Assembly (NCBI RefSeq): GCF_013408985.1
Contig: NZ_JACBZT010000001.1
Location: 4,977,197 to 5,041,196 of the forward strand
From: Petropleomorpha daqingensis
Lineage (GTDB): Bacteria; Actinomycetota; Actinomycetes; Mycobacteriales; Geodermatophilaceae
Direction of reading: 5' to 3'
DNA: 64,000 bases
A program made the translations under genes and the position numbers. Of the stretch, positions 55,422 to 62,835 are shown in pieces; the stretch's first letter is position 1; each line of letters begins with the position of its first letter. The notes beneath the pieces are model-generated. The model was given only the letters and a program-made list of their open reading frames with translations. It made no database searches and had not been told where the DNA came from.

Positions 55422-56317
55422 CCGTGGCTCTCCCCGGCTTCGAGCACGACGCGCTCTTCTACCGCGACGACGCGGAGTTCACCTGCCGCGTCGGCGGCTT
55501 CGTGCGGGCCGGGGTGGCCGGCGGCGAGGTGGTCGCGGTGGCCCTCCCCCGGCCCCGCCTGGACCAGCTGCGGGATGCCCTCGGCGGCGACGCGACCACG
55601 GTCACCTGGCTGGACATGGCCGAGATCGGTGCCAACCCGGCCCGGATCATCGACGTCTGGACGACGACGCTGCGCGCGAGCCTGGCCGCCGGACGGCCGC
55701 TGCGCGGGGTCGGCGAGCCGGCGTACGTCGGCCGCCGGCCGGCCGAGCTGGTCGAGTGCACGCTGCACGAGCGGCTGCTCGGCCGCGCGTTCGGCGACGG
55801 CCCGGCCTGGCGGCTGGTCTGCCCGTACGACGAGCAGCACCTGCCGCCGGAGGTGATCGCCGGGGCACGCCGGACCCATGCCGGCCCGGGCACGGACGCC
55901 GAGCACCGGGCGGCGTTCGCCGCGCCGCTGCCGCCGCCGTCGGGTGCGGTGCTGCGCGGCGAGTTCTCCGCCGTCGACGTCCCCGCCGTCCGGCGGACCG
56001 TCCGGCACTGGGCCGCGTCGCTGCACCTGCCGGCCGACGGGGTGGAGGCGCTGGAGCTGGCGAGCGCCGAGCTGGCGGCCAACAGCGTCCGCCACGGCGG
56101 AGGGTCCGGTTCGGTCGCGATGTGGACCGAGGACGGCGCCGCCGTCCTGGAGTTCACCGATCCCGGGACGATCGACGAGCCGCTCACCGGCCGGCTGCGC
56201 CCGGCGGCCGAGGACGACGGCGGCCACGGCCTCTACCTGGTCAACCAGCTCTGCGACCTGGTCCAGCTGCGCTCCTCCCCCACCGGGACGACGGTGCGCG
56301 TGCTCACCTGGCTGTGA
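55418..56317 (+). CDS. MEDS-HATPase anti-sigma/serine kinase-type protein
   Basis: A 299-residue protein with an N-terminal MEDS domain (about residues 5-165, GFEHDALFYRDDAEFTCRVG) and a C-terminal RsbW/SpoIIAB-type HATPase (about 185-298). The ATP site is complete: N box ASAELAANSVRHGG, G1 FTDPGTID and G2 GHGLYLVNQLCD. Such kinases bind a sigma factor or a STAS antagonist. GGGAG precedes the GTG. No sigma factor gene is adjacent. Its last 14 bases overlap the end of the convergent patatin gene. Confidence 0.85.
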   Translation: MTVALPGFEHDALFYRDDAEFTCRVGGFVRAGVAGGEVVAVALPRPRLDQLRDALGGDATTVTWLDMAEIGANPARIIDVWTTTLRASLAAGRPLRGVGEPAYVGRRPAELVECTLHERLLGRAFGDGPAWRLVCPYDEQHLPPEVIAGARRTHAGPGTDAEHRAAFAAPLPPPSGAVLRGEFSAVDVPAVRRTVRHWAASLHLPADGVEALELASAELAANSVRHGGGSGSVAMWTEDGAAVLEFTDPGTIDEPLTGRLRPAAEDDGGHGLYLVNQLCDLVQLRSSPTGTTVRVLTWL

Positions 56318-58679
56318 GCAGCTCCTCGACCTGATCGCCGAGCAGCCCCCTGAGCCGGGCGACGCCGGTCAGGTCGGTCTCGGCGGCGAGCACCGCCCGC
56401 AGACCCTGCTGGAGCACCGGCCCGCCGGCCGTTCGCACCGCCTCCTCGACCGACGCCGGTTGCGTCGTGCGGGCCGGCGCGGGGTGCTCGGAGCCGGCGT
56501 CGTAGAGGGTGCGCAGGTTCAGCTCGACGCCGTCCAGGCGGCCCCAGAGGTAGTCGTTCTGCCGCCATTCCGGCTTGACGAACCCGGCGAAGTGGAACAG
56601 CGCGAGCCCCTTGAGCTTCGCGCCGTCGGGGGTCAGCGCCCTGGCGGTCAGGGGACTGAACTGGGCGACGCCGATGGGGGTGAACTGCGGCAGGGCGGCC
56701 AGGGCGACGGTCGGGAAGATCAGCCCGTCCCAGAACGGGAAGGCCAGGTACCGGTCGAGCAGCGCGCGCCGGTGGTCCTCGTCCCAGCCGCGGGCCTGCT
56801 CCTCGAACTCGACCCAGAGCACGCTGCTGCCGTCCCCGAGGTCGTGCTCCAGTGCCCGGCCGTAGACGTCGAAGAGCCCGTGGAAGTGCTTGGCGTGGTC
56901 CGCGGCGAACGCGGCCGGGTCGGCGATCCGGTTCTCGTCGAGGGCGATGGGGTCGAGGAAGTCCGCCTCGGGGACGTGGACGACCCGCTGGGCGACGTCT
57001 CGCTGCTTCTGCAACAGGTCCCACACCTTGCGCTTGAGCGCGTCGAGCTGGGTGCGCTTCGGCGCCCCGGCGTCCGCCCCGACCCGCGGGTAGAGCGAGT
57101 TGATGCCGGCCAGCAGGAAGAACAGCCGACGCTCGCGATAGGGCAGATCGGTCTGCTTGAGCAGGGCGATCATGCCGTCCGGGTCCTGGTCGGCCCACTC
57201 GGGGAGGCTCCTGACCCAGGCGCCGGCCGCCGCCCGCAGGAACGACTCGCGCCGGGCGCCGGACGGGTAGGTGAACCGCCGCGCGACCTCGTCGGCCAGC
57301 CGACGGACGGTGGCCTCCAGCTTGAGCCGGACGTAGGTGGGATAGTCCGCGCCGAGCCGCTCGGCCGCCTTCCGGTGCACCGCGTCGGAGACCGGCCGGA
57401 ACGCCTCCTGCGTCACCTGCCCGGCCGGGAGGCCGGTCCCGGCGAGGGCGGCCCGGAGGAGGCCCTCGACGGCGGCCATCTGGGTCGCGGTGATGGAGCC
57501 CACCTCGGCGATGTGCAGGTTGAGGTCGCGCAGCGCGATGAGGTCGCGCAGGACGTCGTGGTTGCCCTTCACCTCCCACACCGCCTGCGTGAGGCCACCC
57601 AGCCACGTGGGCGCCTGCGCACCGCCGCCCTGCTGCTGCCCCTGCGTCGGTGGGAGTCCCGGGTCGGGCTGGATGTAGACGATCCGTCGGACCACCTGGC
57701 TCTCGGCCCGTTTGTCGGCGACGGCCCGCACGACGAGGTCGAACGGCGCGTTGTCGAGCACCCCACCGTCGACGAACCAGGCGTCGACCGCCGTCGCGCC
57801 GTTCTCCTCGTACGGGTAGACGAACCTCTGCTTCAGCAGGTCGATGTCCGGCTTCTCGCCGGACTCGGTGCCGAACGAGACGGCGTTGACCGGCGCGAAC
57901 GCGCCCGGGAAGGCCGAGGTCGCCCGGGCGGCGAAGGCCAGCGCGCCGGTGGCCTTCGGGCCGAACTGCGCGGTGTCGGTGCCGTCGGCCGTGAACCGCA
58001 GCACCTGCGCGTGCTGCCGGTCGTGCTGGCTGGCGCCACCGACCCCGGTGGGCACCAGCATCTCGAAGCCGTGCAGGTCGGTGGCGGTGACGAACAGGTC
58101 CAGCGATCCCGGCTGCGGGATCAGCGAGCCGTCGGCGGAGGCGTCGATCTCCCCGATCGCGTCGACCAGCAGCCGGGACATGCGCTCGCCCTTGAGCGGC
58201 GAGAGGGACTTGTCCTCCCTGCTGCCGATCAGCTGGCGGCCCAGCAGCCGCACGCCGGCCAGCGCGGCCCGGACCCGGACACCGCCGATGGCCGGTGCGC
58301 GCAGGAGCGTCTTCAGGTCGCCGGCGTCGATCCACAGCCGCTTCAGCTTCTCCTGGGAGCCGCCGCGCGCCAGGACCTTGCCCAGGACGACCCCGTTGAT
58401 GCCGCCTGCGGAGGTTCCGGAGATGACGTCGATGGACACCGACAACCGGCGGCCGTTCCGGGCGATCTCGCGCAGCGCCTCGAAGTACGCGAAGGCGCTG
58501 TCCTCGGCGTCGAAGGGGTTGGCGTCGTCCGGGTCCATGGCGTCGAACTTCCGCGAGGCCTGCACCAGCTTGTGCAGCTCCTTGGTCACGCCGTGCATGT
58601 AGACGGCGAGCGAGACGCCGCCGTAGCAGACCAGGGCGAGGCGCAGCTCGATGCGCTCGTCGGGCAGGGCACGGGTCAT
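56304..58679 (-). CDS. Large patatin-like phospholipase-family protein
   Basis: A 791-residue protein with an N-terminal patatin domain (about residues 10-330). The nucleophile Ser90 lies in GTSAGG and the catalytic Asp304 in DGG; VCYGGVSLAVYMHGV supplies the oxyanion region. It belongs to the long actinobacterial patatin-like protein group (TIGR03607-like), whose C-terminal 450 residues are helical and of unknown function. Lipid acyl hydrolysis is expected. GGGAGG lies 5 bases before the ATG. It stands alone, about 84 bases after the DUF4334 gene on the same strand. Confidence 0.85.
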   Translation of the reverse strand: MTRALPDERIELRLALVCYGGVSLAVYMHGVTKELHKLVQASRKFDAMDPDDANPFDAEDSAFAYFEALREIARNGRRLSVSIDVISGTSAGGINGVVLGKVLARGGSQEKLKRLWIDAGDLKTLLRAPAIGGVRVRAALAGVRLLGRQLIGSREDKSLSPLKGERMSRLLVDAIGEIDASADGSLIPQPGSLDLFVTATDLHGFEMLVPTGVGGASQHDRQHAQVLRFTADGTDTAQFGPKATGALAFAARATSAFPGAFAPVNAVSFGTESGEKPDIDLLKQRFVYPYEENGATAVDAWFVDGGVLDNAPFDLVVRAVADKRAESQVVRRIVYIQPDPGLPPTQGQQQGGGAQAPTWLGGLTQAVWEVKGNHDVLRDLIALRDLNLHIAEVGSITATQMAAVEGLLRAALAGTGLPAGQVTQEAFRPVSDAVHRKAAERLGADYPTYVRLKLEATVRRLADEVARRFTYPSGARRESFLRAAAGAWVRSLPEWADQDPDGMIALLKQTDLPYRERRLFFLLAGINSLYPRVGADAGAPKRTQLDALKRKVWDLLQKQRDVAQRVVHVPEADFLDPIALDENRIADPAAFAADHAKHFHGLFDVYGRALEHDLGDGSSVLWVEFEEQARGWDEDHRRALLDRYLAFPFWDGLIFPTVALAALPQFTPIGVAQFSPLTARALTPDGAKLKGLALFHFAGFVKPEWRQNDYLWGRLDGVELNLRTLYDAGSEHPAPARTTQPASVEEAVRTAGGPVLQQGLRAVLAAETDLTGVARLRGLLGDQVEELLTAR

Positions 58680-58763
58680 GGGGCACCTCCCACGGACAGC
58701 GGCCGAGTGTGCTCCGGCGCCGTGGGGCCGACAAGGACTCCGGGAACCACCGGAGCCCGGTCC

Positions 58764-59306
58764 TCAGGGGTTGTCGCGCCGCAGCACGAAGAAGAACGGT
58801 GCCGGCACGCCGCGCAGGTCCATGAGCCCGAGCAGGGTCGCCTCGTCGGCCCGCCGCAGCACGTCGATGATCGGCAGCCGGTCGTAGACCAGGGCCGCCG
58901 ACAGCACTCCGCGGAACTCGACGGCGCGCACCCGGGCCGCCGGACGGCGGGTGGTGCGCAGCGGCCGGACGACGGCGAAGCCGGTCCGGGCGGCCGTGGT
59001 CCGGGCCAGTCCCGGCGCCCGGCGCAGGAGCGCGAGCGGCGCGTGAGTGGGGTCGACCGGCCGCGGCCGCCCGCGCCGGTCGCGGAACAGCAGCGGGTGC
59101 ACCGTCTCGGGGTCGACGACCTCCTTGCCGTACCAGCCGTAGTCCTCGAGCAGCCCGTCGAACGGGTGGCCGGTCGGCAGCCCGCTCCCTCGCCAGCGAC
59201 CGGTCAGCTCACCCGGCCCGACCGTGCCGCACCGGTCGAAGCAGGCGAGCGCGTCGGCGGCGAGCCCACCCGTGCGGTGCGCGGCGAGCCAGACCGACGG
59301 ATCCAC
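58764..59306 (-). CDS. GXWXG/DUF4334-domain protein
   Basis: A 180-residue protein. The GXWXG domain (about residues 25-85: GELTGRWRGSGLPTGHPFDG, LEDYGWYGKEVV) and a DUF4334 domain (about 115-178, ending IDVLRRADEATLLGLMDLRG) are recognisable from family memory. These domains occur together in actinobacterial proteins of unknown function, perhaps lipocalin-like ligand binders. GTG 59306 has TAGCCT 7 bases upstream and no Shine-Dalgarno. It is divergent from an alpha/beta hydrolase gene. Confidence 0.8.
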   Translation of the reverse strand: MDPSVWLAAHRTGGLAADALACFDRCGTVGPGELTGRWRGSGLPTGHPFDGLLEDYGWYGKEVVDPETVHPLLFRDRRGRPRPVDPTHAPLALLRRAPGLARTTAARTGFAVVRPLRTTRRPAARVRAVEFRGVLSAALVYDRLPIIDVLRRADEATLLGLMDLRGVPAPFFFVLRRDNP

Positions 59307-59313
59307 GGCCGCG

Positions 59314-59319
59314 AGGCTA
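59314..59319 (-). promoter_or_regulatory. -10 hexamer TAGCCT before the DUF4334 gene
   Basis: TAGCCT on the reverse strand, 7 bases before GTG 59306, with no ribosome-binding site; a leaderless start is likely. Confidence 0.5.
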
Positions 59320-59395
59320 GGACCTGTTCGCCGAGCGGAGGGACGAGTGGGGCCTGCTGCCGGAGCGCCGTCCGCCGTCGGAGAGGATCACCGTC

Positions 59396-60268
59396 GTGAG
59401 CGAGCCGACCGACACCGACGTCCCCGCGTGGTTCACCCGGGCCCTCGCCGCGGCGCCGGAGCACCGCGACGTCGAGGTCGACGGCACCCGCGTGCACTAC
59501 CGCGTGTGGGGCCGGGTCGGCGCGCCGGGCCTGGTGCTCGTGCACGGCGGGGCCGCGCACTCCGGCTGGTGGGACCACATCGCACCGCAGCTGTCCTCGC
59601 ACCGGGTGGTGGCGCTCGACCTGTCCGGGCACGGTGACAGCGGCCGCCGGGAGATCTACGACATGCGCCAGTGGGCGCGCGAGATCGTGACGGTGACCGA
59701 GGCCGAGGCGCTGGACCGGCCGGTCGTGGTCGGGCACAGCATGGGCGGCTGGGTCGCGGTGACCGTCGGTGTGGAGCACGGCGACGCCGTCTCCGCGGTC
59801 GCCTACATCGACTCCCCGCTCAACGACCAGCCGCCGGAGGAGTCCCGGCTGGCCGAGCGGCGCCGTCCGCGCCGGGTCTACCCGACCCTCGAGGCGGCGG
59901 TCGGCCGGTTCCGCACGCTGCCGCCGCAGGACGTCGTCCTGCCCTACATCCGCGAGCACGTCGCCCGCGAGTCGCTGCACCAGGTCGAGGGCGGCTGGAC
60001 CTGGAAGTTCGACCCGACCTTCTTCGGCCGCCGGCTCCTGCTGCGTGAACTGCTGCCGCAGCTGACCTGCCCGGTGGCGCTGTTCCGCTGCGAGCACGGG
60101 CTGGTCAGCCCCGAGATGGCAGCCGAGATGGCCGGGCTCGCGCGGGAGCACCTGCCGGTCGTCGACCTGCCCGACGCCGGCCACCACCCCATGCTCGACC
60201 AGCCGCTCGCCCTGGTCACCGGGCTGCGGACGCTGCTCGCCCTCTGGCCCGCCGCGGCCGGGATGTGA
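59396..60268 (+). CDS. Alpha/beta hydrolase
   Basis: A 290-residue alpha/beta-hydrolase-fold protein. The oxyanion segment LVHGGAAHSGWW, DLSGHGDSGRR, the nucleophile elbow VVGHSMGGW (Ser115), and DAGHHPMLD with the catalytic His are clear; the acid is likely in the FRCEHGLVSPE region. Closest in style to epoxide hydrolase/haloalkane dehalogenase/MhpC-like enzymes, but the substrate is unknown. GGAGAGG stands upstream of GTG 59396. A 46-nt palindrome starts just after the stop. Confidence 0.88.
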   Translation: MSEPTDTDVPAWFTRALAAAPEHRDVEVDGTRVHYRVWGRVGAPGLVLVHGGAAHSGWWDHIAPQLSSHRVVALDLSGHGDSGRREIYDMRQWAREIVTVTEAEALDRPVVVGHSMGGWVAVTVGVEHGDAVSAVAYIDSPLNDQPPEESRLAERRRPRRVYPTLEAAVGRFRTLPPQDVVLPYIREHVARESLHQVEGGWTWKFDPTFFGRRLLLRELLPQLTCPVALFRCEHGLVSPEMAAEMAGLAREHLPVVDLPDAGHHPMLDQPLALVTGLRTLLALWPAAAGM

Positions 60269-60269
60269 C

Positions 60270-60317
60270 CGCGGTTTCGCACGCCTGACCGCGGGTGGTC
60301 AGGCGCGCGAAACCGCG
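60270..60317. repeat. 46-nt palindromic terminator element, copy 2 (plus one flanking pair)
   Basis: The hairpin core is 60271-60316: GCGGTTTCGCACGCCTGACC on the left, a GCGGGT centre, and GGTCAGGCGCGCGAAACCGC on the right, with one A-C mismatch; bases 60270 and 60317 add a C-G pair. It lies between convergent hydrolase and aldehyde dehydrogenase genes. Compared with 33191-33236, three stem pairs differ on both sides so that pairing is kept. Confidence 0.75.
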
Positions 60318-60322
60318 ACGGG

Positions 60323-61783
60323 TCAGAACGGGTAGGCCGGGAGGTCGCCGCGCAGGGTGACCCACTGGGTCTCGGTGAACGCCTCGATGTTGGCCTGCGG
60401 GCCACCGTGCCGGGAGCCGGTGCCCGACGCCCCGACGCCGCCGAACGGGGCGACCGCCTCGTCGTTGACCGTCTGGTCGTTGATGTGCACCAGGCCCGAC
60501 GGGATCTGCTCGGCGATCTCCAGACCCTGGTAGACGTCGCGGGTGAGGATGCCCAGCGACAGGCCGTACTCGGTCCCGCGCGCGAGCTCCACGACCTCCT
60601 CCAGGGAGGAGAACGGGGTCACCGGCGCGACCGGGCCGAAGATCTCCTCCTGGTAGGCCGGGGTGTCGACCGGGACGTCGCCGAGCACGGTCGGCCGGTA
60701 GAACAGGCCCTCGTAGGTGCCGCCGGTGCGCACGCTCGCGCCGCGCTCGGCCGAGGCGGTGACCAGCCCGTGCACGCGGTCGCGCTGGCCGACGTCGATC
60801 AGCGGGCCCATCGCGACCTGCTCGCGGAACGGGTCGCCGACCGGCAGCTTCTCCACCTTCTCGGTGAGGATCTGCGTGTACTCCTCGGCGATGTCGCGGT
60901 GCACCAGGTGCCGCGAGGTCGCCATGCAGATCTGGCCCTGGTGGGCGAAGGTGCCCCACGCCCCGACCGACGCGGCCGCGGCCACGTCGACGTCGGGCAG
61001 CACGATCAGCGCCGAGTTGCCGCCCAGCTCCAGGTGCGCCCGCTTGAGGTGCTGGCCGGCCAGCGCGCCGACCGCGCGCCCGGCCCGGGTCGACCCGGTG
61101 AACGCGATCACCCGGATCGCCGGCTCGACGACCATGGCCTCGCCGACGTCGGCACCGCCGGGCAGCACCTGCAGCACGCCGGCCGGCAGCCCCGCCTCCT
61201 CGAAGACGCGGGCGAACATCGCCCCGCCGGAGATCGCGGTGCGCGGGTCGGGCTTGAGGACCACCGCGTTGCCCAGCGCCAGCGCCGGGGCGACCGCCCG
61301 GATGGCCAGGATGGTCGGCACGTTGAACGGCGCGATCACGCCGACGACGCCGGCCGGCAGCCGCCGGGCGAACGACAGGCGCGGGGAGCCGCTGCGCAGC
61401 AGCTCGCCATAGGGGTGCGAGGGCAGCGCCGCCGCCTCGTAGCACTCCGCCGCCGAGGTGTGCACCTGGAAGTCACCGAAGGGCTGGATCGCCCCGGACT
61501 CCCGCGCCAGCCAGCCCTTGATCTCGTCGGCGTGGGCCTCGAGGACCTCGCCGGCCCTGCGCAGCACGCGGGCCCGCTCCTCGAACGGGGCGGCCGCCCA
61601 CGCCTTCTGCGCCGCGACCGCGCGCTCCGCCGCGGCGTGCACGTCCTCCGGCGTCGCCCGGCCGACCGGCGCGATCACGTCGCCGGTCGCCGGCTCCACC
61701 GCGTCATAGGTGCCGCCGGACCCGTCGGTCCAGGCACCGGTCCAGAGCCTGCCCTGCCAGGCGCCGTCGTCGAGCAGTCCCAT
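60323..61783 (-). CDS. Aldehyde dehydrogenase (benzaldehyde dehydrogenase-like)
   Basis: A 486-residue NAD(P)+-dependent aldehyde dehydrogenase. Catalytic Cys286 lies in HQGQICMATS, the general base Glu252 in LELGGN, and the cofactor segment is VIAFTGSTRAGRAV. NTLA-like LKPDPRTAISGGAMFARVFE and EEIFGPVAPV match benzaldehyde/vanillin dehydrogenases, so an aromatic aldehyde is a reasonable substrate. The gene is followed downstream by a palindromic terminator. Upstream on the same strand is an IclR regulator, with an inverted repeat between that may be its operator. Confidence 0.92.
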   Translation of the reverse strand: MGLLDDGAWQGRLWTGAWTDGSGGTYDAVEPATGDVIAPVGRATPEDVHAAAERAVAAQKAWAAAPFEERARVLRRAGEVLEAHADEIKGWLARESGAIQPFGDFQVHTSAAECYEAAALPSHPYGELLRSGSPRLSFARRLPAGVVGVIAPFNVPTILAIRAVAPALALGNAVVLKPDPRTAISGGAMFARVFEEAGLPAGVLQVLPGGADVGEAMVVEPAIRVIAFTGSTRAGRAVGALAGQHLKRAHLELGGNSALIVLPDVDVAAAASVGAWGTFAHQGQICMATSRHLVHRDIAEEYTQILTEKVEKLPVGDPFREQVAMGPLIDVGQRDRVHGLVTASAERGASVRTGGTYEGLFYRPTVLGDVPVDTPAYQEEIFGPVAPVTPFSSLEEVVELARGTEYGLSLGILTRDVYQGLEIAEQIPSGLVHINDQTVNDEAVAPFGGVGASGTGSRHGGPQANIEAFTETQWVTLRGDLPAYPF

Positions 61784-61868
61784 GTCGGTGGCCTCCCTGC
61801 CGTTCCCCGGAGCCGCGCCGGCGCGGCCGGTAGCGGACGTTAGCCGCCGGTTCGGAAGCGCGACAACA

Positions 61869-61914
61869 GAGCGTTCCGCCCGGCGGGACGCCGGATCGAG
61901 AGAGTGGAACGCTC
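61869..61914. promoter_or_regulatory. Inverted repeat between iclR and the aldehyde dehydrogenase gene
   Basis: GAGCGTTCC (61869-61877) and GGAACGCTC (61906-61914) are perfect 9-bp arms 28 bases apart. The second arm runs into the iclR stop. The CGTTCC/GGAACG core also occurs in the iclR promoter, so it may be an IclR binding site; a terminator hairpin for iclR is the alternative. Confidence 0.45.
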
Positions 61915-62737
61915 AACCGGTCGGGTCGCGGAAACCCAGCTGGCCGGAGATGTCGGCGGCGGTCCGCCGCAGGGCCGGCTCCAGCCGGCGCATGAGCGCG
62001 TCGGGCGAGGCGTTCCAGCCGGTCGTGTGGACGGCGATGTTGATCGCCGCGACCACCCGGCGGGACCGGTCGCGCACCCCGACGGCGATCGCCCGCAGGC
62101 CCGGGGTGAGCTCCTCGTCGTTGACCGCGACAGCGCCGCGCCGGATGCGGTCGAGCGCGGCCAGCAGGTGCTCGCGGGCGGTGATCGTGTTCGGCGCGCG
62201 CCGGGCCAGGTCGATCCGGTCGAGCAGCGCCCGCAGCTGGGCCGGCGGCTCGGCGGCGAGCAGCACCTTGCCCAGCGCCGTGCAGTACGCCGGCAACCGC
62301 GAACCGACCTGCAGGTTGAGGTCGAGCTGCCGGTCCTGCCCGGTCCGCCGGCGCTCGATGTAGACGATCTCCGGGCCGTCGAGGACGGCCATGCTCACGG
62401 TGAACCCGGTCTCGTCGGCCAGCCGCTGCAACGGGCCCGCCGCGACCCTGGTGATCTCGATCGAGTTCAGGGCGGCGAAGCCGATCTCGACGGCCCGCGC
62501 GCCGAGCCGGTACTTGCGGCTCTCCGGGTCCTGGTGCAGGTACCCGAGGACGGCGAGGGTGTTGACGTACCGGTGCGTGGTGCTCTTGTTGAGACCCACC
62601 TCGCGGGCGATCTCGGCGATGCCCAGCGTCGAGTGCATCCCGGCGAACGCGTCGAGCACCGAGAGCCCCCGCTCCAGCGACTGCGAGAACCCGGAGCGCT
62701 CCGCCGTCCGCACGGTGTTCGAATCGTTGGCCTCCAC
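61913..62737 (-). CDS. IclR-family transcriptional regulator
   Basis: A 274-residue IclR-family regulator. The winged helix (about residues 17-80: SQSLERGLSVLDAFAG, EIAREVGLNKSTTHRYVNTL) and effector domain (VSMAVLDGPEIVYIERR, GSRLPAYCTALGKVLLA, LRAIAVGVRDRSRRVVAAIN) are typical of the PcaR/PobR/CatR group controlling aromatic degradation. GTG 62737 has TACGAT 7 bases upstream and no Shine-Dalgarno. It lies between an aromatic-type aldehyde dehydrogenase and a divergent substrate-binding protein gene and probably controls both. Confidence 0.9.
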   Translation of the reverse strand: MEANDSNTVRTAERSGFSQSLERGLSVLDAFAGMHSTLGIAEIAREVGLNKSTTHRYVNTLAVLGYLHQDPESRKYRLGARAVEIGFAALNSIEITRVAAGPLQRLADETGFTVSMAVLDGPEIVYIERRRTGQDRQLDLNLQVGSRLPAYCTALGKVLLAAEPPAQLRALLDRIDLARRAPNTITAREHLLAALDRIRRGAVAVNDEELTPGLRAIAVGVRDRSRRVVAAINIAVHTTGWNASPDALMRRLEPALRRTAADISGQLGFRDPTG

Positions 62738-62755
62738 GTTCCGGATCGTAGAACG
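62737..62755 (-). promoter_or_regulatory. iclR promoter with CGTTC-N9-GAACG repeat
   Basis: TACGAT on the reverse strand (62750-62745) lies 7 bases before the iclR GTG. It sits inside the inverted repeat CGTTC (62737-62741) and GAACG (62751-62755), matching the core of the repeat before the aldehyde dehydrogenase gene, consistent with autoregulation. Confidence 0.5.
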
Positions 62756-62760
62756 ACGTG

Positions 62761-62789
62761 TTGACGGTCACACCCGGGATCCCTAGCTT
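62761..62789 (+). promoter_or_regulatory. Promoter of the substrate-binding protein gene
   Basis: TTGACG (62761-62766), a 17-base spacer and TAGCTT (62784-62789) form the best sigma-70-like promoter seen in the window. The transcript would start near 62796, giving a leader of about 40 bases with GAGG before ATG 62836. It lies directly beside the iclR operator-like repeat. Confidence 0.65.
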
Positions 62790-62835
62790 GCCGACCACCG
62801 GTCCAATGGCGGACCCACGGAGCAGCGAGGTCGAC

